Under the pieces are notes generated by a model. The model was given only the letters and a program-made list of their open reading frames with translations. It was not told the DNA's origin and searched no databases. Made by a program: the position numbers and the translations under genes. DNA of 8,656 nucleotides. Origin: JAJBWD01 sp041670885 (GTDB taxonomy: Bacteria > Bacillota > Clostridia > Clostridiales > Clostridiaceae). Position 1 is the first letter of the stretch; each line of letters opens with the position of its first letter. The stretch is from the NCBI GenBank assembly GCA_041670885.1, contig JBAXYJ010000122.1:1-8656 (forward strand). The letters run 5' to 3'. Of this stretch, positions 1-6,885 are shown piece by piece.

Positions 1-1110
1 AAATATAACTCCTTTATTTGCCAACTCAAATTTCCCCATTCTTCCGCCGGAATTAGCACCGCTGAAGGCTCCTTTTACATAACCAAAAAGCTCACTTTCA
101 AGAAGAGATTCCGGAATAGCACCACAGTTTATAGCTATAAAGGGCTTGTCATATCTGTCACTTTCAGAATGAATGGCCCTTGCTATAAGCTCCTTTCCCG
201 TTCCGCTTTCACCGGTAATAAGTACAGTAGAATTAGAATTTCCAATCTTTTTAATTTTATCTTTTAAGCTTTTCATGCTTTTAGATTTCCCTAAAATATC
301 TTCTGTAGTAATACTATTATTGCTGCTGGTTAAATTGCAGTAGTCTCTTATTTTTTTAATCTGGTTAAATATAAAAACCTTGTTATGTGATGATGGAGAT
401 GTGTTTAAGTCAATTAAATGGCCTAAAAGATCAAAACTTCTGCTGCCAATTTTTACATTAAACTCCTCTTCCCCCATAATGTATTCATTCTTCGATTTAA
501 TATCTATAGATTTATATTGACTTTTATTAAATAGTCTCAGCTGTTTTATAGCAGTATTATTTATATGTACTATGGTGCCTTCCTCAGAAGTCATTATTAT
601 CCCGGTATCTACGCTGTCTATTATTTGCTCTAAATTATTTATAATTGTTTTATTTCTTTCATCCTCTAAGTATTCGTTAACCTTTGCTGCAATAAACTCA
701 GATATTTGATTTAAAAACTCCAAATGATAATCCATTTTTTTAATCAGCGTGTTTTTCTTATCCTCTGTTGAACAAATAAGTCCTATGACTCCAATTACTT
801 CCTTCCCCAACATAATTGGGCTGCTAAGTTCCAGTTTTTCTTCACATTTCCCCTTTTTTAAACACCTTTTACATAATGAATGCTCACCCGGATTTTTTAT
901 TATCTGCTGCTCACCGGTCTCTATTACATTTTTATATACATAACCCTCAGCAAGAATATTCTCATTTACTTTACTTTTAAAAATTCCTGTGCCTGCTATT
1001 CTGTTTAATTCAATGTCTACTATTTCTACATCCATATCTAAAACATTAGAAAGTACCTTTGCATATTTCATTACTTCATCCTGAACCAGTTTTAATCTTG
1101 ATTCTGCCAA
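1..1110 (-). CDS. Sigma-54-dependent transcriptional activator (partial, C-terminus outside window)
   Basis: The reverse strand reads open for 370 codons and continues beyond base 1. The AAA+ sigma-54 interaction domain starts near residue 272. It shows the Walker A motif GESGTGKE (300-307), the NCGAIPESLLESELFG block (328-343) and the sigma-54 contact loop as GAFSGA (347-352, Ser in place of the usual Thr). Walker B and the expected Fis-type helix-turn-helix lie outside the window. Residues about 1-145 resemble a GAF-type sensor domain and carry Cys80, Cys83 and Cys89 (CKRCLKKGKC) just before a GAF-like strand, IMLGKEVIGVIGL. Residues about 155-250 look PAS-like. There is no N-terminal response-regulator receiver domain, so direct sensing of a ligand or redox/metal state is likely. 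I chose the TTG start because AAAGGGTG lies 6 bases upstream. An in-frame GTG at 1119 overlaps that site and has a stop codon just upstream, and the first in-frame ATG is codon 14. The gene lies downstream of the ygeY operon, which carries a sigma-54 promoter, so it is the obvious candidate regulator. Confidence 0.93.
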   Translation of the reverse strand, partial: MAESRLKLVQDEVMKYAKVLSNVLDMDVEIVDIELNRIAGTGIFKSKVNENILAEGYVYKNVIETGEQQIIKNPGEHSLCKRCLKKGKCEEKLELSSPIMLGKEVIGVIGLICSTEDKKNTLIKKMDYHLEFLNQISEFIAAKVNEYLEDERNKTIINNLEQIIDSVDTGIIMTSEEGTIVHINNTAIKQLRLFNKSQYKSIDIKSKNEYIMGEEEFNVKIGSRSFDLLGHLIDLNTSPSSHNKVFIFNQIKKIRDYCNLTSSNNSITTEDILGKSKSMKSLKDKIKKIGNSNSTVLITGESGTGKELIARAIHSESDRYDKPFIAINCGAIPESLLESELFGYVKGAFSGANSGGRMGKFELANKGVIF

Positions 1111-1141
1111 AATTATCACCCTTTATCATTTTGATACTTTT

Positions 1142-1147
1142 ATTATA
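1142..1147 (-). promoter_or_regulatory. Candidate -10 element for the sigma-54 activator gene
   Basis: A perfect TATAAT on the minus strand lies 31 bases upstream of the chosen TTG start, giving a leader of about 25 bases. I see no good -35 hexamer at 16-18 bases, and the region is very AT-rich, so this is only suggestive. The terminator at 1231-1281 implies the activator gene needs its own promoter here. Apart from these two elements I see nothing in 1111-1284. Confidence 0.35.
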
Positions 1148-1230
1148 GCAGAATATTTATATAATGGATTAATATGTAATTAATATTTTTTGAATATTTA
1201 AATAATTAAAAAAATCGCCAGCTATATTGT

Positions 1231-1281
1231 TAGAAAACAAAGGACAGTCTTATAGAGTTAATCTCCATACAGGCTGCCCTT
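1231..1281 (-). terminator. Rho-independent terminator of the ygeY operon
   Basis: On the minus strand, starting 4 bases after the stop codon of the last operon gene, AAGGGCAG pairs with CTGTCCTT (8 bp, one G-U). The loop holds a second small stem (TATGGAG with ACTCTATA), and a T-rich tail, TTTGTTTTCT, follows. It separates the operon from the downstream activator gene, so the two are probably transcribed separately. Confidence 0.75.
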
Positions 1282-1284
1282 CTA

Positions 1285-2766
1285 TTATTTATCTAAACCA
1301 GTCATTTCATTAAATTCTGTTATAAGCTTATCAAGTTTTGGTGCCATTTTATGGAGATTTCCCCAGTAATTATCGTAATCATACCACTGAGCATTAAGCT
1401 CCTCCAGTGGATACATCTGCTGCTCTATCCAAGTATAATATTTTAAGTTGTGAATCCTTTTTTTGCTTTCATATGTTAGCTCTTCCATATTATCTGTTCT
1501 TATACCTAAAACGTACCTGTTATGATCTACTGCTGCATTTTCTCTGTTATATTTTTCTCCTCTTTCTTCTTCCATTTCTGCAAGTCTTGACTGATACATT
1601 TCAGCTGAATCAGTAAGAACAGTCATAATAATATCATTTTCTGTAAGTTCATAGTATTTTGCAAATTTAATGCTAGTTAATATATTTGCAGCTCCAGATA
1701 TTCCGACTAATGAAAGCTTGCTGGTTAATTCCCTGCTTACTCCAATACTATTTAAATAATTTTGTCCTTGCTCCTCATTAAATAGCCTAAACATACCTAA
1801 GCTGTCATTCTCATCTATGGCTGCTACCATGTCAGTATTTTTCACATTATGAATCCAAGGAACATGTTTATCACCTATTCCCTCTATTTTATGTCCCCCA
1901 AAACCATTATTTAAAAGAGTTGGACACTGAAGAGCCTCCCCTACTACTATCTTGGCATTTGGATAAATATCTTTTAAATAATCTCCACAGCCTAAGGTTC
2001 CAGCAGAACCTGAAGTCAAACATACACCAGCTAATTTCCCTTTTTCTCCTATTTCATTTTTTAAAACCTCTTCCATAGCATTTCCTGTAATCTCATAATG
2101 CCAGAGATGATTTCCAAATTCACCAAACTGATTAAATATAACAACATTTTTTCTTGTTTTTCTAAGTTCCCAGGTCTTATCATATATCTCTTTTACATTG
2201 CTTTCACAGCCTGGTGTTGCTATAACCTCACCCGCTACCTTTTTAAGCCAATCAAATCTTTCTTTGCTCATGTTTTCAGGAAGTATTGCAATAGATTTAC
2301 ATGCAAGCAAAGCCGAATCATAAGCCCCTCCCCTACAGTAGTTTCCAGTTGATGGCCAAACAGCCTCATGGAAGGTTGGATCAAACTGACCTGTTATTAA
2401 TTTTGGAACTAAGCACCCAAAGCTTGCCCCTACTTTATGAGAGCCTGTGGGAAAATATTTACCACATAATGCTATTATTCTTGCATTTACTCCAGAAATT
2501 TCTTTTGGTATTTCTATATAATTTGGAAGCTTTCTAAATAAGCCTCCGAAACTAACAGGTTCATTTTTCCATGTTATTCTGAATAAATTTATCGGGTCTA
2601 CATCCCAGAGACCTGTTTCTTTTAATTTTTCTTTTATCTTGTCTTGCACTATTTCAGGATTTTTCATTTCTTTAAAGGTTGGAATTAAAATATTTTTTTC
2701 TCTTGCCCTTTCTACTGATTTTTTCAGCTGCTTTTCATTAATTGTAAGGTCAATCAAATTATACAT
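1285..2766 (-). CDS. TrpB-like fold-type II PLP-dependent enzyme, function unknown
   Basis: The 493-residue protein belongs to the tryptophan synthase beta superfamily (fold type II PLP enzymes). The PLP lysine is Lys111 in FPTGSHKVGAS, which resembles the SHK motif of TrpB proteins. PSTGNYCRGG (138-147) fits the substrate/cofactor-binding loop, and SGSAGTLG (252-259) fits the Gly/Ser-rich phosphate-binding loop. It is longer than cysteine synthase (about 310) and classical TrpB (about 400), with an extra N-terminal stretch of about 90 residues and a Tyr/Trp-rich C-terminal tail. It does not look like diaminopropionate ammonia-lyase (YgeX) or OrtB as I remember them. The start overlaps the upstream gene by 8 bases and has GGAGG 8 bases before the ATG. 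It is the last gene of the sigma-54 operon. A beta-elimination or replacement on an amino acid released by the YgeY homologue is an inference from the fold and the context. Confidence 0.88.
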   Translation of the reverse strand: MYNLIDLTINEKQLKKSVERAREKNILIPTFKEMKNPEIVQDKIKEKLKETGLWDVDPINLFRITWKNEPVSFGGLFRKLPNYIEIPKEISGVNARIIALCGKYFPTGSHKVGASFGCLVPKLITGQFDPTFHEAVWPSTGNYCRGGAYDSALLACKSIAILPENMSKERFDWLKKVAGEVIATPGCESNVKEIYDKTWELRKTRKNVVIFNQFGEFGNHLWHYEITGNAMEEVLKNEIGEKGKLAGVCLTSGSAGTLGCGDYLKDIYPNAKIVVGEALQCPTLLNNGFGGHKIEGIGDKHVPWIHNVKNTDMVAAIDENDSLGMFRLFNEEQGQNYLNSIGVSRELTSKLSLVGISGAANILTSIKFAKYYELTENDIIMTVLTDSAEMYQSRLAEMEEERGEKYNRENAAVDHNRYVLGIRTDNMEELTYESKKRIHNLKYYTWIEQQMYPLEELNAQWYDYDNYWGNLHKMAPKLDKLITEFNEMTGLDK

Positions 2767-4006
2767 TTATACTACCTCCATTTAAATATTTTATTAATAT
2801 ATCCATATCAGGTTTAATCATCGAAGGTTTTTTTACTGCCATCTGAGCTGATTTTACATCCTTAAGCCCGCTGCCTGAAACTATTAGCGCCACGCTTTCG
2901 TCAATGCCTATTTTCCCCTCCTCAGATAGCTTTAAAAGTCCTGCAAAGCCTGTTACACCTGCAGGCTCTCCAAATACTCCGGTACTTCTTGCAAGAATAG
3001 TCATTGCCTTTAATATTTCATCATCACTTACATCAACTGCTATCCCGCTGCTTTCTCTTAGAGTACTTAGAGCCTTATATCCGTTTCTTGGTATTCCCAC
3101 TGAAATACTGTCCGCTATAGTTTTAGGCTTAATGTAATCAAATCCATTTTTGTTTCCTCTATAAGCTCTATTTACAGGATTGGAGCCCTCTGCCTGAACA
3201 GATACCATTTGAGGCAGCTTATCTATAATCCCCAATTCATAAAATTCTTTAAAGCCTTTCCATACTCCGGAAATTGAGCAGCCATCACCTACTGACATAA
3301 TAACCTTATCTGGGACCTTAAAATTAAGCTGCTCACATATCTCAAAAGCTGCTGTTTTCTTCCCCTCTACCAAATATGGGTTAATAGCACAGCTCCTGTT
3401 ATACCAACCAAAATGCTCTGCTGCTTTAAGGCAGAAGTCAAAAGTAGTGTCATAGTCTCCGTCAACTAATATAACCTTGCTTCCAAATACTAAAAGCTGG
3501 GCCAGCTTTCCTTCAGGGATTGTTTCTGGAACAAAAATATAGTTTTTTATCCCCATACAGGCTGCAAAACCGGATAATGAAGAAGCAGCATTTCCAGTAG
3601 AAGCCGCACAGATTATATCCTTTTTAAGATCGTAAGCTTTAGCTATTCCTACTGCTGTTGCTCTATCTTTAAAGGAAGCTGTTGGATTTCTTCCGTCATC
3701 TTTTATATAAATATCTTTAATATTTAAAAGTTTCTCCAGCCTCTTTGATTTATAGATTGGAGTCCAGCCTACCTGAAGAGGAGTCCTGCCCCTCTCCCCC
3801 TCCAGCGGAAGTATTGGCATATATCTCCATAAGCTAAAGTCCTTATTATTCTCTAAGTATTCTCTGTTTAATTCCTTCTTAATTAGATCCATATCATATA
3901 TCACATACAGCGTTCCTTCTGTGCCACAGTGAGGACAATGATACATAACCTCTTCACTAAAAAGTGCACCGCATTTTGAACATTTAAGGTATTTAATTTT
4001 TTTCAT
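2759..4006 (-). CDS. Threonine synthase-like PLP-dependent enzyme with zinc ribbon
   Basis: With this start the protein has 415 residues. An N-terminal zinc ribbon (Cys9, Cys12, Cys24, Cys27) is followed by a fold-type II PLP domain. That domain shows Lys113 in NPTASFKDRAT (the PLP Schiff-base lysine), STGNAASS (136-143) and a phosphate-binding loop, SVGDGCSISG (238-247). This is the layout of the zinc-ribbon threonine synthase group, which makes threonine from O-phosphohomoserine. No hom, thrB or other threonine-synthesis gene is nearby. Its place between a YgeY hydrolase and another PLP enzyme, behind a sigma-54 promoter, suggests a catabolic paralogue rather than the housekeeping ThrC. GAGG at 4014-4017 sits 4 bases before the first ATG of an ATGATG pair (4009) and 7 before the second (4006). 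I chose the second; a farther ATG at 4024 has no ribosome site. The gene overlaps the end of ygeY by 14 bases. Confidence 0.85.
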   Translation of the reverse strand: MKKIKYLKCSKCGALFSEEVMYHCPHCGTEGTLYVIYDMDLIKKELNREYLENNKDFSLWRYMPILPLEGERGRTPLQVGWTPIYKSKRLEKLLNIKDIYIKDDGRNPTASFKDRATAVGIAKAYDLKKDIICAASTGNAASSLSGFAACMGIKNYIFVPETIPEGKLAQLLVFGSKVILVDGDYDTTFDFCLKAAEHFGWYNRSCAINPYLVEGKKTAAFEICEQLNFKVPDKVIMSVGDGCSISGVWKGFKEFYELGIIDKLPQMVSVQAEGSNPVNRAYRGNKNGFDYIKPKTIADSISVGIPRNGYKALSTLRESSGIAVDVSDDEILKAMTILARSTGVFGEPAGVTGFAGLLKLSEEGKIGIDESVALIVSGSGLKDVKSAQMAVKKPSMIKPDMDILIKYLNGGSINV

Positions 4007-5216
4007 CATTTCGCCTCGTAACATAGGTGATTGGAACTAACGCATACATAGCAGCACATTTTACCAGTTCATCCTTCCAAGTTCTTTCATTAGGAGCATG
4101 AGCCTGATCCTCATGACCTGGTCCAAAGCCTATACAGGGAATCCCGAATCTTCCCATTATTGACACACCATTAGTTGAAAAGGTCCATTTGTCAACCAAA
4201 GGTTCTTTATTAAATAATGATTTATAGCAGTCTTTTAAAGTTTCGCAGGTAATATGATCCTCCGGGATAACCCAAGTTGGAAAGAAGCAGTCTGTTTTAT
4301 ATACAAGATCAGTATAGGAAGGCCTTTCATAGGTGTACATAGCAACATCAGCCTTTGCCATCTTAACTGAAGGCAGTGCTTTAATCTGCTCCAAAGCATA
4401 ATCATAGGTTTCTCCATAGGTCAGCCTTCTGTCAATTGAAACACTGCAGCCATCTGCTACGGCACACCGAGATGGAGATGAGAAAAATATTTCAGATACT
4501 GTAAGCGTTCCTTTTCCCAAAAATTTATCATACATTAATCTATTATTTAGCTCCTCCAGTTCTTTTAGAATTGGAGCCATTTTAAATATGGCATTGTCTC
4601 CCCTCTCCGGAGCCGATCCATGGCAGCTAAGTCCATGCGTTGTAACCTTTATCTCCATTCTTCCTCTGTGGCCTCTGTAAATATTGCAGCAGGTTGGTTC
4701 TGTAATTAGGACGAACTCCGGCTTAATCTTATCTTCATTTATAATATACTGCCAGCAAAGCCCATCACAGTCTTCTTCCTGAACTGTTCCGGAGACAATA
4801 AGAGTATAATCACCCTCCAGGCCTAAATCTTTAATTATTTTCCCTGCATATACCATGGAAGCCATTCCGCCTTCCTGATCCGAGCCTCCTCTTCCAAATA
4901 TAGTATTATCATTCTCCAGGCCCTTATAAGGGTCAAAATTCCATAGATTTATGTCCCCAATACCTACTGTATCGATATGTGCATCCATTGCGATGATATG
5001 TTTTCCATGTCCAATATATCCAAATACATTTCCCATTGGATCTATTTCTATTTTATCAAAGCCTACCTTTTTCATTTCTTTTTTTATTCTAAGCACTACA
5101 TCTTTTTCATTACTGCTTTCACTGGGAATGGCAATCATATCTCTTAAGAAATCAGACATATTCTGCTTGTACCTTTCTGCAGCTTTCAATATTTCTTCCT
5201 TGTTTATATTGGCCAT
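3993..5216 (-). CDS. ygeY: YgeY-family M20 metallohydrolase (selenium metabolism-linked type)
   Basis: The 407-residue protein is a zinc-dependent M20 peptidase/amidohydrolase. Expected metal and catalytic residues are visible: His80 and Asp82 (MDAHIDTV), Asp113 (GRGGSDQEGG), Glu147/Glu148 (TVQEED), Glu173 (TEPT) and His373 (GHEDQAHAPNE). A dimerisation-type insert follows HRGRMEIKV (about 183-290). The whole pattern matches the YgeY group rather than DapE, ArgE or PepT. In E. coli, ygeY sits with ygeW, ygeX (diaminopropionate ammonia-lyase) and ygeV (a sigma-54 regulator), and members of this set are linked to anaerobic purine/urate breakdown. The true substrate is not settled here; release of an amino acid from an N-acyl or N-carbamoyl form is the plausible reaction. 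The start is clear: GGAGG is 7 bases before the ATG. It is the first gene of the three-gene operon. Confidence 0.9.
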   Translation of the reverse strand: MANINKEEILKAAERYKQNMSDFLRDMIAIPSESSNEKDVVLRIKKEMKKVGFDKIEIDPMGNVFGYIGHGKHIIAMDAHIDTVGIGDINLWNFDPYKGLENDNTIFGRGGSDQEGGMASMVYAGKIIKDLGLEGDYTLIVSGTVQEEDCDGLCWQYIINEDKIKPEFVLITEPTCCNIYRGHRGRMEIKVTTHGLSCHGSAPERGDNAIFKMAPILKELEELNNRLMYDKFLGKGTLTVSEIFFSSPSRCAVADGCSVSIDRRLTYGETYDYALEQIKALPSVKMAKADVAMYTYERPSYTDLVYKTDCFFPTWVIPEDHITCETLKDCYKSLFNKEPLVDKWTFSTNGVSIMGRFGIPCIGFGPGHEDQAHAPNERTWKDELVKCAAMYALVPITYVTRRNDEKN

Positions 5217-5263
5217 ATTAATTCCTCCAATTTTTATTTATTAATCCTTCCTAATTTTAATAA

Positions 5264-5278
5264 GCAATAACCATGCCA
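5264..5278 (-). promoter_or_regulatory. Sigma-54 (-24/-12) promoter of the ygeY operon
   Basis: The minus strand reads TGGCATGGTTATTGC followed by TT. This matches the consensus TGGCAC-N5-TTGCW, with a single mismatch (T for C) in the -24 box. The GG and GC doublets are in the correct phase (first G at 5277, GC at 5265-5264). Predicted transcription start is near 5252, leaving about 36 bases before the ygeY ATG. It is the only convincing -24/-12 match I found in the window. Confidence 0.8.
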
Positions 5279-5340
5279 GTTTGTATTTTATGTTTTTCTG
5301 GTAAATCCATATAAAACTATTATCAATTTTATATTTATTA

Positions 5341-5370
5341 CTCCTTTTTTATCATTATGATAATCAGGAG
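5341..5370. promoter_or_regulatory. Inverted repeat, candidate enhancer site for the sigma-54 activator
   Basis: The core TTATCAT-T-ATGATAA is a perfect 15-base palindrome (5349-5363). It is flanked by CTCCT and AGGAG, which extend the dyad with a one-base offset. The centre is about 104 bases upstream of the predicted sigma-54 transcription start, the usual distance for an activator-binding site. It lacks a T-run on the minus-strand side, so it is not a convincing terminator. Confidence 0.5.
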
Positions 5371-5430
5371 ATTATATAATTACATTTTGCCTTGATTTTC
5401 AGTTATACAATTTACTTTATCCTTAATATA

Positions 5431-5477
5431 AAATTTCCCTATAAAAAGAAAAACACCTTCTTTTCACAGGGAAATTT
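5431..5477. repeat. Nested inverted repeat (10 bp outer, 7 bp inner arms)
   Basis: AAATTTCCCT (5431-5440) is perfectly repeated in inverse at 5468-5477. Within it, AAAAGAA (5444-5450) pairs with TTCTTTT (5458-5464). The element lies between the dehydrogenase terminator and the sigma-54 promoter region, about 200 bases upstream of the predicted start. It could be a second activator site, a backup terminator or a structural element. Together with the terminator, the enhancer-like dyad and the sigma-54 promoter, it accounts for most visible structure in the 330-base gap 5217-5546. Confidence 0.5.
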
Positions 5478-5496
5478 CCTCAATAAAAGAGACTGC

Positions 5497-5533
5497 ATAA
5501 TAAAAGCACCTGCAAAGTTTAACTGCAGATGCT
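5497..5533 (-). terminator. Rho-independent terminator of the glycerol dehydrogenase-like gene
   Basis: On the minus strand AGCATCTGCA pairs with TGCAGGTGCT (10 bp, one G-U) across a 9-base loop, and TTTTATTAT follows. It begins 13 bases after the stop codon, and it isolates the dehydrogenase gene from the ygeY operon. Confidence 0.85.
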
Positions 5534-5546
5534 AATCAAATCTATA

Positions 5547-6635
5547 TTAATCTAAATATGTCTTTCCAATTGCATCAGCTGCTAGTAATGCATTGTATAA
5601 TTCTTCCGGAGTAACATCTCCCAGCATATTATGAATTGATTCACCAGGAGCACATGCCTTTTCAGCTGCTATATGAACTCTCTCTACATCTGTTACGCCA
5701 ACCTCTTCCAGCGTTATTGGAAGTCCTACAGAAATGCAGAAATCAATTACTTCGTCAATTTCTTCATTTGGAGCGTTTTCTATGACAAGCTGAGCTATAG
5801 TTCCAAATGCAACCAGGTCTCCATGCATTGTATTTTCACATTCTTCTAAGGCTGTAAATCCATTATATACAGAATGTGCTACAGCCAGGCCGCCGTTATC
5901 TGCACCAACACCGCTTAAATATGTGTTTGCCTCTATTATGTTTTCAACAGCTGGTGTTACAATTCCCTGTTCTACTGCTAATTTCGCTTTAAATCCATCA
6001 GCTAATAATGTTTCATAGCAAAGTGAACATAACGCCATGGCTGATTTTGTTATTCCGCCGTTCTCCAGGCTTAATGAATTTGTCTTAACGCATGCTCTTG
6101 CTTCAAAGTATGTTCCCAGTGCATCTCCCATACCAGCTACTAAAAATTTAACCGGAGCCTTTGCTATTATATCAGTATCTACAATTACTGTATCCGGATT
6201 CTTTGGGTAGAATATATAATTTGAAAATGTTCCATCATCATTATATATAACTGAAAGTCCGGTACATGGTGCATCAGTTGCTGCGACTGTTGGCATGATG
6301 ACAACCGGCAGCTTTTCATAATAAGCTGTTGCTTTAGCAGTATCTATAGCGCTTCCACCGCCTATTCCACCAACAACCTCTATATTATTTTCCTTTACAA
6401 TCTTTCTCATTCTTTCTATTTCTCCAGTAGAACTGATTCCACTGAATACTTCATAAAGAACCTTTATTCCAGTGTTTTCAAAACTTTTATCAATTTTAGG
6501 TTTTGCTGCCTTATATCCGCTTTTGCTGCATACAAACAAAAATGATTTACCTAAATCCTTTGTGTTCTCGTATGCTTCTAAAAGTGCGTCCTTTCCCTGT
6601 ACATATTTTGATGGTGCTCTCATTAGTTTTAACAT
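5547..6635 (-). CDS. gldA: Glycerol dehydrogenase-like NAD-dependent enzyme (GldA family)
   Basis: The 362-residue product is a member of the iron/zinc-dependent alcohol dehydrogenase group and is closest in pattern to GldA, which oxidises glycerol to dihydroxyacetone with NAD. Visible features are the dinucleotide-binding segment GGIGGGSAIDTAK (89-101), PTVAATDAP (115-123), and the three metal ligands Asp171 (GMGDALGTYFEA), His254 (GGLAVAHSVYNGF) and His271 (MHGDLVAFG). Length matches the family (about 365). An ATG three codons earlier (6644) directly abuts AAGGAG and cannot use it. The ATG at 6635 lies 9 bases after AAGGAG, so I chose that one. It appears monocistronic, with its own terminator, and has no dha kinase or glycerol-uptake neighbours here. 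Substrates other than glycerol, such as other small polyols or hydroxyketones, cannot be excluded. Confidence 0.9.
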   Translation of the reverse strand: MLKLMRAPSKYVQGKDALLEAYENTKDLGKSFLFVCSKSGYKAAKPKIDKSFENTGIKVLYEVFSGISSTGEIERMRKIVKENNIEVVGGIGGGSAIDTAKATAYYEKLPVVIMPTVAATDAPCTGLSVIYNDDGTFSNYIFYPKNPDTVIVDTDIIAKAPVKFLVAGMGDALGTYFEARACVKTNSLSLENGGITKSAMALCSLCYETLLADGFKAKLAVEQGIVTPAVENIIEANTYLSGVGADNGGLAVAHSVYNGFTALEECENTMHGDLVAFGTIAQLVIENAPNEEIDEVIDFCISVGLPITLEEVGVTDVERVHIAAEKACAPGESIHNMLGDVTPEELYNALLAADAIGKTYLD

Positions 6636-6757
6636 AAAAATCATCTCCTTGGTTACTATTTTAATATGTTAATCTACAAAACACAAGTAAAAGCAGACAG
6701 TTTTCGATATGTTTTTAACAATTTTTATAATTAATTTTATAAAGAATATAATATTTT

Positions 6758-6772
6758 CCTTTAATTTAAAGG
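6758..6772. promoter_or_regulatory. 15-bp palindrome upstream of the dehydrogenase gene
   Basis: CCTTTAA-T-TTAAAGG is a perfect dyad about 125 bases upstream of the dehydrogenase start codon. The minus strand after it is A-rich, so it is not a terminator for the upstream TtcA-like gene. An operator is possible; it does not match the CcpA cre consensus. Confidence 0.3.
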
Positions 6773-6798
6773 GTTTTACATACATTACATAAATTTCT

Positions 6799-6845
6799 GT
6801 TAACTTTTGTTAAATTCTTCTATATAGTTTGTCATTTTGTTAACT
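6799..6845. promoter_or_regulatory. Repeated TTGTTAA-type half-sites between ttcA-like and gldA-like genes
   Basis: On the plus strand, TGTTAAC starts at 6799, TTGTTAA at 6808 and TTGTTAAC at 6838, with an inverse copy TTAACAA at 6715-6721. TTGTTAA/TTAACAA are the half-sites of the clostridial redox regulator Rex, which often controls alcohol dehydrogenases. No full dyad TTGTTAA-N4-TTAACAA is present, so the link is weak. Otherwise the 6645-6885 gap is featureless AT-rich DNA with no clear promoter or terminator. Confidence 0.2.
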
Positions 6846-6885
6846 AAATGGATTTGCCTGTATACCGATTATAAACATATTTTTC

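Noticed and set aside
749..943. Plus-strand open frame of 64 codons
   Set aside because: It lies entirely antisense within the sigma-54 activator gene, has no ribosome site and shows no family features.
2098..2352. Plus-strand open frame of 84 codons (and others at 1407-1616, 2301-2537, 2904-3137, 4951-5244, 6472-6672)
   Set aside because: All are antisense shadows of well-supported minus-strand genes, without ribosome sites or recognisable protein features.
4235..4417. Minus-strand open frame of 60 codons inside ygeY
   Set aside because: It is an alternative frame within a clear M20 hydrolase gene, with no independent start signal.
5341..5370. The dyad as a terminator
   Set aside because: The T-run lies inside the dyad, between the CTCCT arm and the core, rather than after the hairpin, and a strong terminator is already present at 5497-5533, so an activator site is the better reading.
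6838..6865. Possible full Rex operator
   Set aside because: Only the left half-site TTGTTAA is present; the inverse half-site at the required 4-base spacing is missing.
6820..6885. Terminator for the TtcA-like gene
   Set aside because: I found no stem followed by a T-run on the minus strand; the small GTATAC palindrome is too short.
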